Made by a program: the position numbers and the translations under genes. A stretch of DNA of 47,868 bases from an uncultured Bacteroidia bacterium (lineage in GTDB: Bacteria; Bacteroidota; Bacteroidia; Bacteroidales; UBA932). This document shows, piece after piece, positions 40,077-47,868 of the stretch; the first letter of the stretch is position 1, and the number at the start of each line of letters is the position of its first letter. The DNA lies in the NCBI GenBank assembly GCA_902784785.1, contig CACZWF010000007.1, positions 1 to 47,868 on the forward strand. The letters run 5' to 3'. The notes under the pieces were generated by a model. It was given only the letters and a program-made list of their open reading frames with translations, was not told the origin of the DNA and did no database searches.

Positions 40077-42287
40077 ATGAAAAAATCAATCACTCTCCGG
40101 GTTCTGCTCGTTGGCTTACCCGCCCTGTTTCTCCTGGCCTCCTGTTGTTCTTCCACTTCCGCCGATGAGGCGATGGAAAAGAAGATCGACGCCGTGATGG
40201 AACAATTGACCTTGGATGAAAAAATCGCGCTCATCCACGCTCAGTCCAAGTTTTCTTCCGCCGGTGTGCCCCGTTTGGGCATTCCTGAATTGTGGACCGA
40301 CGACGGCCCGCACGGAGTTCGTCCTGAAACCCTCTGGGACCAGTGGGCATCCGCCCTGTGGACATCCGACAGCTGCACCGCCTATCCGGTGCTCTCTTCG
40401 CTGGCGGCCACTTGGGACAAGGACTTGGCCCGTCTGTACGGACGCAGTGTGGGCGAAGAGGCCCGTTACCGCAAGAAAAACGTCTTGCTGGGCCCGGGCG
40501 TGAACATCTGCCGCACCCCGCTTTGCGGCCGCAATTTCGAATATATGGGCGAGGACCCCTTCCTGGCCGGAAAGATGTGCGTTCCCTATATCCAAGGCCT
40601 GCAGAGCAACGGTGTGGCGGCCTGCGTCAAGCATTATGCTTTGAACGACCAGGAGTTCCAGCGCCATCATACCAATGTGAATATTGATGACCGCGCGTTG
40701 TATGAAATCTATTTGCCTGCGTTCAAGATGGCGGTGCAGGAGGGTGGCGCTTGGTCGTTGATGTCTTCCTACAACCTCTATCAGAACAAATATGTCTCGC
40801 ACAACAGCCGCTTGCTCAAGGATATCCTCAAAGGAGAATGGGGCTGGGACGGAGCCGTCATCAGCGACTGGGGCGCCGTTCACGAGACGGACGGAGCGGC
40901 CGAGAGCGGTCTGGACCTCGAATTCGGCACCGGTACCAACGGCGTGGACAAGAATGTGGCCAATGCCTACGATTACTACTACCTGGCTTTGCCCTATAAG
41001 GCTGGCTTGCTGGCGGGCAAGTATTCGCAGGACGACCTGAACGACAAGGTGCGTCGCGTGTTGCGGCTCAACTTCCGCACTTTGCAGGGAGATTACAACG
41101 GTTCTTTCTGTTCGCCGGAGCATTTCGCCGACTGTCGCAAGATCGGTGGCGCCGGCATCGTGCTGCTCAAGAATGCGGGAGAGGTGCTTCCTATGCGCGC
41201 CGATGCCCGAAAAATCGTGGTGCTGGGTGAAAATGCCATCCGTCCGATGGTGGTGGGCGGCAGTTCTTCTTCACTCAAGACCAAGTACGAGATTTCTCCT
41301 TTGCAGGGTATCAAAGACGCGTATCCCGATGCGGAGGTGGTCTATCAACGTGCCTATGTCGGTGAGCCGAAGTTGTCGGGAAACTATAATTATGGCATAT
41401 ATGATTTGAGCGACCCTCGTTCGGACAAGCAGTTGCTGGCAGATGCGTTGGCGGCAGTCGAAGGTGCGGATTATGTGATTTTCTTCGGCGGACTCAACAA
41501 GAACAAATACCAGGATTGCGAAGGCCGTGACCGGACCGAATACCATCTGCCTTACGGACAGGATGGTGTGATCGCCGCCTTGGCCGCCGCCCGTCCCGAT
41601 ATGATTTATGTCAATCTCAGCGGTTCTCCTGTCGCGATGCCGTTTGCGGACGATGTGGCGGCTATTCTGCAGGGTTGGTATCTGGGTTCCGAGACGGGTC
41701 ATGCGTTGGCGGATGTGCTGACGGGCAAGGTGAATCCTTCGGGTAAACTTCCGTTTACATTCCCGCGTGAGCTGGCGGACGGCCCTGTCAAGACCGAAAG
41801 ACAATATCCGGGCATCGAGGAGACGCCGGGTACTTGGCAGGCTTATTATGACGAAGGCATCTATGTGGGCTACCGCTGGTATGACAAGCAGGATGTGACG
41901 CCGCTCTGGGCTTTCGGCTATGGTTTGAGTTACACCACTTTTGAATACGGCAAGGCGAGCCTTTCTTCCGGTACGATGGGCAAGCAGATGACGGTGAAAG
42001 TCCCCGTGACCAATACCGGCAAGGTGGCGGGCGCCGAAGTCGTGCAGCTGTATGTGAGCGCTTGCGAGCCGGCGGTGGACCGTCCGGTGAAGGAACTCAA
42101 GGGCTTTGAGAAGGTATGGCTGGAGCCGGGTCAGACCAAGACGGTCAGCATCACTTTCGACCGCGACGCGCTTGCCCGCTTCGATGCCGACGCGCATCAG
42201 TGGGTGGTGGACGCCGGGTCTTACAAGGCCCTCGTCGCCGCGTCTTCCCGCGATATCCGCTCCGAAGCCTCCTTCCGCGTGAAATAA
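40077..42287 (+). CDS. Glycoside hydrolase family 3 lipoprotein
   Basis: The product has 736 residues from the ATG at 40077; the longer frame from 40014 overlaps the CBM9-like gene. A lipoprotein signal ends LFLLASC. The (beta/alpha)8 domain carries WTDDGPHGVRPE, RNFEYMGEDPFLAG, and CVKHYALNDQE (the conserved Lys-His). The nucleophile Asp is in AVISDWGAVHETD near residue 264. The second alpha/beta domain and a C-terminal fibronectin-III-like domain (VPVTNTGKVAGAEVVQLYVS) follow. GH3 enzymes release beta-linked glucose, xylose or similar sugars from oligosaccharides; which sugar cannot be read here. It is outer-membrane or periplasmic and is closed by a strong terminator. Confidence 0.95.
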   Translation: MKKSITLRVLLVGLPALFLLASCCSSTSADEAMEKKIDAVMEQLTLDEKIALIHAQSKFSSAGVPRLGIPELWTDDGPHGVRPETLWDQWASALWTSDSCTAYPVLSSLAATWDKDLARLYGRSVGEEARYRKKNVLLGPGVNICRTPLCGRNFEYMGEDPFLAGKMCVPYIQGLQSNGVAACVKHYALNDQEFQRHHTNVNIDDRALYEIYLPAFKMAVQEGGAWSLMSSYNLYQNKYVSHNSRLLKDILKGEWGWDGAVISDWGAVHETDGAAESGLDLEFGTGTNGVDKNVANAYDYYYLALPYKAGLLAGKYSQDDLNDKVRRVLRLNFRTLQGDYNGSFCSPEHFADCRKIGGAGIVLLKNAGEVLPMRADARKIVVLGENAIRPMVVGGSSSSLKTKYEISPLQGIKDAYPDAEVVYQRAYVGEPKLSGNYNYGIYDLSDPRSDKQLLADALAAVEGADYVIFFGGLNKNKYQDCEGRDRTEYHLPYGQDGVIAALAAARPDMIYVNLSGSPVAMPFADDVAAILQGWYLGSETGHALADVLTGKVNPSGKLPFTFPRELADGPVKTERQYPGIEETPGTWQAYYDEGIYVGYRWYDKQDVTPLWAFGYGLSYTTFEYGKASLSSGTMGKQMTVKVPVTNTGKVAGAEVVQLYVSACEPAVDRPVKELKGFEKVWLEPGQTKTVSITFDRDALARFDADAHQWVVDAGSYKALVAASSRDIRSEASFRVK

Positions 42288-42310
42288 GATACTTTAAGAA
42301 ATTATTACGT

Positions 42311-42338
42311 GATGCCCGGCCTCGACCGGGCATCTTTT
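42311..42338 (+). terminator. Strong terminator between GH3 and GH92 genes
   Basis: GATGCCCGG (42311-42319) and CCGGGCATC (42326-42334) form a perfect 9-bp stem with a 6-nt loop, followed by TTTT. It lies between convergent genes and may serve both strands. Confidence 0.88.
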
Positions 42339-42339
42339 G

Positions 42340-44478
42340 TTACTCCTCGTTGGAGCACATCGTGAAGAGGAGGGTGCCGCCGGCGAGAATTTGGTCGCGG
42401 GTGATGCGGTCGGTAAGGGCTTGGCCGTTGAGGGTGACGGAGGAGACGTAGAGGTGAGAGGCGTCCAGGCCTTTCGCCACGACTTTCAGCTGCTTGCCGT
42501 TGGGGAGGTTCCAAGTGGCGCTGGGGATTTGCGGGGCGCCGAGGATGTACTCGCCGCTGACGGGGTTGACGGGGTAGAAGCCGCAGGCGGAGAACAGGTA
42601 CCAGGCGGACATCTGGCCGCAGTCTTCATTGCCGCACAGGCCGTCCGGGGTCGGGGTGTAGAAGCGGTTGAACACTTCCCGGATGACTTCCGCCGCCCTG
42701 TCGGGACGGTCGGCCAGGGTGTAGAGGTAGGCGACATGGTGGCTGGGTTCGTTGCCGTGGGCGTATTGTCCGATGAGTCCGGAGACGTCCGGGACGCGGC
42801 CGGTCAGACCCTCGTCGGGGGAGAAGACAAAGAGGGAGTCGAGTTTTTCGACGAAGGCTTCTTTTCCGCCCAGTTCGGCGATGAGTCCGTCCACATCCTG
42901 CAGCACGTGCCAGGTGTATTGCCAGGCGTTCCCTTCGGTGTAATCACCGCCGGTTTTGTAGTCGTGGGCATAGCTGAAGGGGAAGAAGGGTTCCCGCCAT
43001 TGTCCATCTTTCTGTTTTCCGCGCGCGAGGCCGGTGGACGGGTCGAACAGCGTGTGGTAGTATTGTGAGCGTTTGAAGATAAATTCGGCGTCTTCCGTCT
43101 TGCCCAGTTTTTCGGCCAGCAGGGCGGCGCAGTAGTCGTCGAAGCCGCATTCCAGGGTCTTGGAGACGGATTCGTTGAAGCCTGCGTCGCAGGGGAAGTA
43201 GCCGTATTGGTCATAGAGTTCCCAGTCCGAACGGCGATGGGAGACGGTCAGCGACTGGCGGACGGCTGCATAAGCCTTTTCCGCGTCCACGCCCGGGAGT
43301 CCCATCAAGGCGGCGTCCACCACGTGGGGGACGGAATGGTTGCCGATCATACAATAATTTTCTTTGCCGCACAGCGCCCAGATGGGCAGGAACCCTTGTT
43401 CTTCGCACTGCTGGATCATACTCACGGCCAGTTCACCGCCAAATTCGGGGGTCATCAGGTTGTAGAACGGGTCGGCGGCCCGGAAGGTGTCCCATTGCGA
43501 GAGGGTGGAGAAATGGCGGCCCGTCTCGGCGGTGTGAATCTGGTTGTCGGCGCCGTTGTAGCGTCCGTCCACATCCGCGATGTTGTTCGGTTGGATATAC
43601 AGGTGGTAGAGGGCCGTGTAGAAATTGGTTTTCTGGGAGTCGGAGCCGTCGATGTCAATCAGGGAAAGCACTTTTTCCCATTCGTCCCGGGTTTTGGCGA
43701 GAACACTCGAAAAACTCCATCCCGGCACTTCGGTGCGCATATTTTCCCAAGCGCCTTCCGTACTGACGGTGGAAAAAGAGATTTTCATTTGGACGGGTTT
43801 GCCCGCTTCCGGGAAATGCAGGGCATAGCGGGGGGCGTTCAGGGATTCGTCCGTGGCCAGGGTGTCCATCGAGGCGAAATCCGTGTCCAGGCTGATGGCG
43901 AAACAATAACTTCTTTTCACCCATCCTTTGGCTTTGAGGCATCCTTCGATGCGGTTGTTGTCCAGCACCTTGACCTCGGAGGAAAGAATGCTGTTGCGTC
44001 CCACGATGCTGTTGAAGTCCAGATAGAGGTTACGCAGGTTGCCGTCGTAAGTGAAACGGTAGAAGGCCACGTGCGGACTGCTGGTGATTTCCGTCGTCAC
44101 GGCGTTTTCCTTCAGGTGGACGCTGTAGTAACCGGGCGTCGCTTTTTCGCTGAACTTGTCCATCAGGCTGGCGTAGTTCTCCCGGGCGGCGGATGAGAAC
44201 GGCATCACCATCAGGTCTCCCAGGTCGGCGCAGCCGGTGCCGTTGAGGCGGGTTTGCGTGAAGCCCAGCATCAGGGTGTCGCTGTGGCGGTAGCCGCTGC
44301 AATAGTCCCAGCCTTGCATCCCGGTGGTGGGGCCGGCCTGAATGTAGCCGAGGGGATAGCAGGCGCAGGGGAAGGTGTGGCCGTTGTAGTCCGTTCCGAT
44401 GAACGGGTTCACGAAATCGATGTTCTGCGTGCAGGAAATCGCGACGAGCAGGAAAAGGAGAGAGAAACGCCTGGTCAT
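42340..44478 (-). CDS. Glycoside hydrolase family 92 alpha-mannosidase lipoprotein
   Basis: From the ATG at 44478 the product has 712 residues; the longer frame to 44574 adds a poor leader, and an ATG at 44490 is possible. A lipoprotein signal (MTRRFSLLF, core, VAISC) is followed directly by the GH92 start NIDFVNPFIGTDYNGHTFPCACYP. Further hallmarks are SGYRHSD, GFTQTRLNGTGCADLGD, LSQWDTFRAADPFY, EGNAWQYTWHVLQDVDGL, and HGNEPSHH near residue 572. The protein ends GTLLFTMCSNEE. GH92 enzymes are calcium-dependent exo-alpha-mannosidases that trim high-mannose N-glycans or yeast mannan. It converges with the GH3 gene and lies after guaA, with no SusC/SusD pair nearby. Confidence 0.96.
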   Translation of the reverse strand: MTRRFSLLFLLVAISCTQNIDFVNPFIGTDYNGHTFPCACYPLGYIQAGPTTGMQGWDYCSGYRHSDTLMLGFTQTRLNGTGCADLGDLMVMPFSSAARENYASLMDKFSEKATPGYYSVHLKENAVTTEITSSPHVAFYRFTYDGNLRNLYLDFNSIVGRNSILSSEVKVLDNNRIEGCLKAKGWVKRSYCFAISLDTDFASMDTLATDESLNAPRYALHFPEAGKPVQMKISFSTVSTEGAWENMRTEVPGWSFSSVLAKTRDEWEKVLSLIDIDGSDSQKTNFYTALYHLYIQPNNIADVDGRYNGADNQIHTAETGRHFSTLSQWDTFRAADPFYNLMTPEFGGELAVSMIQQCEEQGFLPIWALCGKENYCMIGNHSVPHVVDAALMGLPGVDAEKAYAAVRQSLTVSHRRSDWELYDQYGYFPCDAGFNESVSKTLECGFDDYCAALLAEKLGKTEDAEFIFKRSQYYHTLFDPSTGLARGKQKDGQWREPFFPFSYAHDYKTGGDYTEGNAWQYTWHVLQDVDGLIAELGGKEAFVEKLDSLFVFSPDEGLTGRVPDVSGLIGQYAHGNEPSHHVAYLYTLADRPDRAAEVIREVFNRFYTPTPDGLCGNEDCGQMSAWYLFSACGFYPVNPVSGEYILGAPQIPSATWNLPNGKQLKVVAKGLDASHLYVSSVTLNGQALTDRITRDQILAGGTLLFTMCSNEE

Positions 44479-44519
44479 AAAGTATGGCATATAACAGATT
44501 GAAATATAAAAAGATAAAT

Positions 44520-44553
44520 AAAACGACCTACCCCAAATCGGGCAAGTCGTTTT
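44520..44553 (-). terminator. Terminator after guaA
   Basis: AAAACGAC (44520-44527) and GTCGTTTT (44546-44553) form an 8-bp stem whose inner part is partly paired. On the minus strand it is followed by a T-rich stretch. It separates guaA from the GH92 gene. Confidence 0.6.
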
Positions 44554-44607
44554 GTATATAATACTGATTGTCAATCATTTGGGTGCCAGTTAAAAAGTGT
44601 CGCTACT

Positions 44608-46197
44608 CTACAGCCATTCGATGGTTGCAGGGGGTTTGGAGGAAATATCGTAACAGACGCGATTGACGCCTTTGACTTTGTTGATGATGTCGTTGCTGAC
44701 CTTCTGGAGGAAAGGGTAGGGGAGGTCGGCCCAGTCGGCGGTCATCGCATCGACGCTGGTGACGGCCCGCAGGGCGACGGCGCTCTCGAAGGTGCGCTCG
44801 TCTCCCATCACGCCCACGCTGCGGTCTTGCAGGAGAATGACGCCCGCCTGCCAGATGCTGTCGTAAAGTTTCCATTCGCGCAGGGCGTTGATGAAAATGG
44901 CGTCCGCCTCTTGCAGAATGCGGACTTTTTCCGGGGTGACATCGTCCATGATGCGTACGGCGAGGCCCGGGCCCGGGAAAGGATGCCGGCCGATGAGGTG
45001 GTCGGGAATGCCCAGCCTGCGTCCGACGGCCCGTACTTCATCTTTGAACAGCCATTTCAGCGGCTCGCAGAGCTGGAGTTGCATCGTTTTCGGCAGACCG
45101 CCCACATTGTGGTGGCTTTTGATGACCTTGCCGGTGATGTTCATGCTCTCGATGCGGTCGGGGTAGATGGTGCCTTGCGCCAGCCATTTCACATCCTGGA
45201 TTTTGGAGGCTTCCTCATCAAAGACCTTGATGAAATCCCCACCGATGATTTTGCGTTTCTGCTCCGGGTCGGTCACGCCGGCGAGGTCCTTGTAGAAACG
45301 CTCCGATGCGTCCACGCCCACCACATTGAGGCCGAGCCCCTGGTAGTCGCGCATCACATCGCGGAATTCATTCTTGCGCAGCAGGCCGTGGTCCACGAAG
45401 ATGCAGGTCAGGCGGGAGCCGATGGCCTTGTTGAGCAGGACGGCCGCGACGGAAGAGTCCACGCCGCCGCTCAGGCCCAGCACCACCTTGTCTTCGCCCA
45501 ACTGGGCTTTCAACTCGGCGACCGTGCTTTCGATAAAGGAGTCGGAGGTCCATTCCCGGCGGCTGCCGCAGATGCCTACGACGAAATTTTCCAGCAAAAG
45601 TTTGCCTTGGAGGCTGTGCACCACCTCGGGGTGGAACTGCACGCCCCAGGCCTTGGCACCGCCGGCCGCCGGGCCGCTGGACGCCCCATCCGATGCCGAC
45701 CCCGCGACCGTAGCCCCGTCGGCGTCAAACGAGCCCTCAAACGCGGCATATTCCACGCTTCCGGTGGAGGCCACCTTGCGCCAGCCTCGGGGGATGGCCG
45801 TGATGGAGTCTCCGTGGCTCATCCAGACCTGGGAGTTTGGCTCGAAGTCCTTGAACAGCGGGCAGTCCTGATCCAGCACCGACAGGGCGGCCCGGCCGTA
45901 TTCCCGCGTTCCCACTGGCTCCACCTTGCCGCCGTGCGACCAGCTCAGGTATTGGGCGCCGTAGCAGATGCCCAGCACGGGGTATTTGCCCAGAATGCCG
46001 GTCAAATCGGGACGGAAGGCGTCGGAGGCGTACACGCTCAGCGGCGAACCGCTCAGGATGACGCCGATGACATCCGGGTCTCCGAAGGGGAACTTGTTGT
46101 AGGGAAGAATCTCGCAAAAGGTATCAAGCTCGCGCACCCTACGGCCAATCAGCTGCGTAGTCTGCGATCCGAAATCGAGAATGATTATTTTTTGCAT
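44608..46197 (-). CDS. guaA: GMP synthase (glutamine-hydrolysing) GuaA
   Basis: The product has 529 residues. GuaA converts XMP to GMP using glutamine and ATP. The class I amidotransferase domain has the nucleophile Cys78 in [11 protein letters not shown] and His189/Glu191 in VQFHPEV. The ATP-pyrophosphatase domain has the PP-loop [11 protein letters not shown] (near residue 245), and the C-terminal dimerisation domain ends PATIEWL. Just before the FHPE motif a 25-residue Gly/Ala/Ser stretch ([11 protein letters not shown] and on to about residue 182) extends the surface loop and is not usual. The nucleotidyltransferase gene ends 2 bp upstream, so the two are likely cotranscribed. Confidence 0.96.
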   Translation of the reverse strand: MQKIIILDFGSQTTQLIGRRVRELDTFCEILPYNKFPFGDPDVIGVILSGSPLSVYASDAFRPDLTGILGKYPVLGICYGAQYLSWSHGGKVEPVGTREYGRAALSVLDQDCPLFKDFEPNSQVWMSHGDSITAIPRGWRKVASTGSVEYAAFEGSFDADGATVAGSASDGASSGPAAGGAKAWGVQFHPEVVHSLQGKLLLENFVVGICGSRREWTSDSFIESTVAELKAQLGEDKVVLGLSGGVDSSVAAVLLNKAIGSRLTCIFVDHGLLRKNEFRDVMRDYQGLGLNVVGVDASERFYKDLAGVTDPEQKRKIIGGDFIKVFDEEASKIQDVKWLAQGTIYPDRIESMNITGKVIKSHHNVGGLPKTMQLQLCEPLKWLFKDEVRAVGRRLGIPDHLIGRHPFPGPGLAVRIMDDVTPEKVRILQEADAIFINALREWKLYDSIWQAGVILLQDRSVGVMGDERTFESAVALRAVTSVDAMTADWADLPYPFLQKVSNDIINKVKGVNRVCYDISSKPPATIEWL

Positions 46198-46199
46198 GT

Positions 46200-46952
46200 C
46201 TATAGTTGTTTGATAAATTGTTCTGCTTGGTCGAGCGAGTCGAGTTTGCCAACATCAAGAACCTGAAGATCGTCCTTGACGAGTCCTACGATATGGGAGC
46301 GGTGACAAACGCTGAGGTAGAAATCGATGATGGGGAAACGCTCAGGAAAGCGATCCATCAGTGGGAACAGGCGTGGCGAGAAGCTGTGGATGCCAGAGAA
46401 GGCAAACATGCTAAGCGGCTCACCATGCTGGGAGAGCCCCGTACGACGTACATACTCGTAGGGCGACTTCACCTCACCCGTCTCAATATTCGTCCATCCC
46501 ATCAGGCGCATGGCATTGTCGAAGAGCAGATAACGCTTGGTCTTACGACGGCTCACGACGAGCACCGCATCCTCATCGGCCAGATGCTGATGCGACAGCC
46601 ATGCATAATCGATATTATCGAGGATATCGACATTGTGAATAAGAATGGGAGAATCATCATGAAACAGCATCTGGGCCTTCTTGAGTGCCCCACCCGTCTC
46701 AAGCAGTTCATCGCGCTCATCGCTGAAATGTACAAGGGGCGCATAGTCCTGTTGGGCGACATGGTCGATAATCTGTTGGGCAAAATGGTGCACGTTGACT
46801 ACAAAACGGTCGTAGCCCTGTGCCATGAGTCGGCGAATATTCAGGTCGAGCAGTGGCGTGCCTCCGACAGGTACCAGCGCCTTCGGCATGGTATTCGTCA
46901 AGGGCTTCAATCGTGTGCCCAGGCCTGCAGCCAGAATCATAGCCTGTTTCAT
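46200..46952 (-). CDS. Sugar-phosphate nucleotidyltransferase (MurU/HddC-like)
   Basis: The product has 250 residues. The N-terminus has the nucleotidyltransferase signature [15 protein letters not shown] with [14 protein letters not shown] following. ETGGALKKA (near residue 85) and HNVDIL (metal-binding Asp) are also typical. The size and a short C-terminal helix match single-domain enzymes that make UDP-, GDP- or CDP-sugars, such as MurNAc-1-phosphate uridylyltransferase. The exact sugar is open. It precedes guaA by 2 bp and follows the tRNA-Thr gene on the same strand, so it may be transcribed with them. Confidence 0.9.
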   Translation of the reverse strand: MKQAMILAAGLGTRLKPLTNTMPKALVPVGGTPLLDLNIRRLMAQGYDRFVVNVHHFAQQIIDHVAQQDYAPLVHFSDERDELLETGGALKKAQMLFHDDSPILIHNVDILDNIDYAWLSHQHLADEDAVLVVSRRKTKRYLLFDNAMRLMGWTNIETGEVKSPYEYVRRTGLSQHGEPLSMFAFSGIHSFSPRLFPLMDRFPERFPIIDFYLSVCHRSHIVGLVKDDLQVLDVGKLDSLDQAEQFIKQL

Positions 46953-46971
46953 GCGGAATAAGATTTGGGTG

Positions 46972-47045
46972 AGCCTCTTGTCGGATTCGAACCAACGACC
47001 CCGAGATTACAAATCACGTGCTCTGGCCAACTGAGCTAAAGAGGC
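46972..47045 (-). tRNA. tRNA-Thr (anticodon TGT)
   Basis: These 74 nt on the minus strand form a cloverleaf. The acceptor stem is GCCTCTT/AAGAGGC with discriminator T. The D arm contains AGTTGGCC. The anticodon loop is TTTGTAA (anticodon TGT, reading threonine ACA). The T arm contains GGTTCGAATCC. CCA is not encoded. Its 5' end is one to five bases from the 3' end of the SRP RNA. Confidence 0.95.
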
Positions 47046-47046
47046 G

Positions 47047-47150
47047 GGTGGGCAGCGGTCTACATCGCGCCGCTACAACCAAGTACCCTTGCTATGTTCC
47101 CATCCTGGGGGATTCCGAGGGAGCTGGCCGTGCAGGACTGCCCGTCTTTT
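47047..47150 (-). ncRNA. ffs: Signal recognition particle RNA (4.5S type)
   Basis: On the minus strand the apical hairpin of bacterial SRP RNA is clear. The segment CCCCCAGGATGGGAACATAG is followed by CAAGGGTA. A GGAA tetraloop is closed by ATG/CAT, with the CAGG and AGCA internal-loop sides that bind the Ffh M domain. The outer stem closes by GGGCAG (47143-47138) and CTGCCC (47055-47050). Total length is near 100 nt, the short Alu-less form. A consensus -7 element (47165-47158) stands a few bases upstream, and tRNA-Thr follows within about five bases. SRP RNA with Ffh and FtsY targets membrane proteins. Ends are set by pairing and may be off by a few bases. Confidence 0.9.
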
Positions 47151-47157
47151 GCGGCTG

Positions 47158-47165
47158 CAAAGGTA
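47158..47165 (-). promoter_or_regulatory. -7 promoter element for SRP RNA and tRNA-Thr
   Basis: TACCTTTG on the minus strand (47165-47158) is a consensus match just upstream of the SRP RNA 5' end. I see no separate promoter between the SRP RNA and the tRNA. Confidence 0.7.
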
Positions 47166-47203
47166 ACTCTTTTTTTGTTATCCCGCAAATAAATTGCGAT
47201 TTA

Positions 47204-47235
47204 TTTTGCTTTTTGCGCATTTTGCACTACCTTTG
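47204..47235 (+). promoter_or_regulatory. Promoter for the GT2 gene
   Basis: TTTTG at 47204-47208 and TACCTTTG at 47228-47235 are 19 nt apart, and the ATG at 47259 follows after 23 bp. Confidence 0.7.
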
Positions 47236-47258
47236 CAGCCATAAATCAAGAAAAACTT

Positions 47259-47868
47259 ATGGATATATCTGTAGTAATACCTTTATATAATGAGGATGAG
47301 TCGCTTCCAGAACTGTACAGTTGGATAGAGCGTGTGATGACCCAGAACAACTTTTCGTTCGAAGTCATTTTCGTGAACGACGGCTCTACCGACCGCTCAT
47401 GGGAAGTCATCAGCGAACTGGCAGAGAAGTCAGATCACGTCAAAGGCATCAAGTTCCGTCGCAACTACGGCAAGAGCCCTGCGCTCTACTGTGGCTTCAA
47501 GGAGGCTCAGGGTGACGTAGTCATCACGATGGATGCCGATCTGCAGGACTCACCCGACGAGATTCCTGAACTGTACAAGATGATCAAGGAAGACGGTTAC
47601 GACCTGGTGAGCGGCTACAAGCAGAACCGCAGTCAGGGCGACCCCTTGTCGAAGACCATCCCCACCAAGCTCTTTAACGCCACCACCCGCAAGGTGAGCG
47701 GTATCAAGAACCTGCACGACTTCAACTGCGGACTGAAGGCCTATCGCAAGGAGGTGGTGAAGAATATCGAGGTATTTGGCGAGATGCACCGTTTCATCCC
47801 CTATCTGGCCAAGAATGCCGGTTTCGACAAGATTGGCGAGAAGCCTGTACACCACCAGAAGCGCCAGT
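47259..47868 (+). CDS. GT2-family glycosyltransferase (partial, C-terminus outside window)
   Basis: The frame starts at the ATG at 47259 and is open at the right edge after 203 codons. The N-terminus (MDISVVIPLYNEDESLPELY) and VIFVNDGSTDRSWEVI are the nucleotide-binding start of GT-A enzymes. TMDADLQDSPDEIP carries the DxD-like metal site, and LHDFNCGLKAYRKEV follows. This pattern resembles dolichol-phosphate mannosyltransferase or undecaprenyl-phosphate sugar transferases, which usually carry C-terminal membrane segments; those would lie outside the window. It probably loads a lipid carrier or builds a cell-surface glycan. It is divergent from the SRP RNA. Confidence 0.92.
   Translation, partial: MDISVVIPLYNEDESLPELYSWIERVMTQNNFSFEVIFVNDGSTDRSWEVISELAEKSDHVKGIKFRRNYGKSPALYCGFKEAQGDVVITMDADLQDSPDEIPELYKMIKEDGYDLVSGYKQNRSQGDPLSKTIPTKLFNATTRKVSGIKNLHDFNCGLKAYRKEVVKNIEVFGEMHRFIPYLAKNAGFDKIGEKPVHHQKRQ

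Noticed and set aside
46206-46961. 251-codon plus-strand frame opposite the nucleotidyltransferase gene
   Set aside because: The minus strand carries the clear [10 protein letters not shown] signature; this frame is a shadow.
47018-47290. 90-aa plus-strand frame across the tRNA-Thr and SRP RNA
   Set aside because: It lies over two structured RNA genes and two promoters and has no protein features.

Overview
This window comes from a chromosome of a Bacteroidota species, most likely of the order Bacteroidales. The signs are TAnnTTTG-type -7 elements in front of most genes, almost no Shine-Dalgarno sequences, many lipoproteins and outer-membrane barrels, and lineage-typical families (PCMD, BACON, BspA-type leucine-rich repeats, fimbrillin, GH92, a Bacteroidota-style TonB). 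I cannot name the genus. Coding density is high and both ends of the window cut through genes.

Region 1 (1-16.4 kb) is mostly minus strand and concerns the cell envelope. An OmpA/TPR lipoprotein is followed by a very large outer-membrane protein built from five tandem barrel-like repeats and cut by the left edge. A small conserved-looking ORF lies divergent. Next comes an apparent envelope operon (porin-like OMP, TPR protein, LptC-like, PpiD-like, SpoT-like hydrolase) and then mfd.

Region 2 (16.4-25 kb) is housekeeping: ruvB, a fimbrillin-M64 peptidase lipoprotein preceded by a 45-aa ORF, ruvA, mnmG, ybeY, tonB and hflX. Two parS-like palindromes lie beside and inside mnmG, which suggests an origin-proximal position.

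Region 3 (25-29.9 kb) has a three-gene operon (esterase, PCMD protein, GT4 glycosyltransferase), tRNA-Pro, a lipoprotein and an OMP ending in two terminator hairpins.

Region 4 (29.9-37 kb) looks like an accessory island: an AAA ATPase/DUF234 gene behind a duplicated 63-bp palindromic element, a small exported protein, a 1042-aa BACON/LRR/FISUMP surface lipoprotein, a Fic protein with a palindrome-rich promoter, and three 75-76 bp tandem repeats that run into the purA promoter.

Region 5 (37-47.9 kb) holds purA, a membrane-anchored AraC regulator with a CBM9-like protein and a GH3 lipoprotein, a convergent GH92 lipoprotein, guaA, a sugar nucleotidyltransferase, an SRP RNA lying directly upstream of tRNA-Thr, and the start of a GT2 glycosyltransferase. 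The most unusual items are the five-barrel protein, the parS-like pair, the repeat-embedded purA promoter, the Fic operator region, the peptide-coupled M64 gene and the SRP RNA-tRNA pair.
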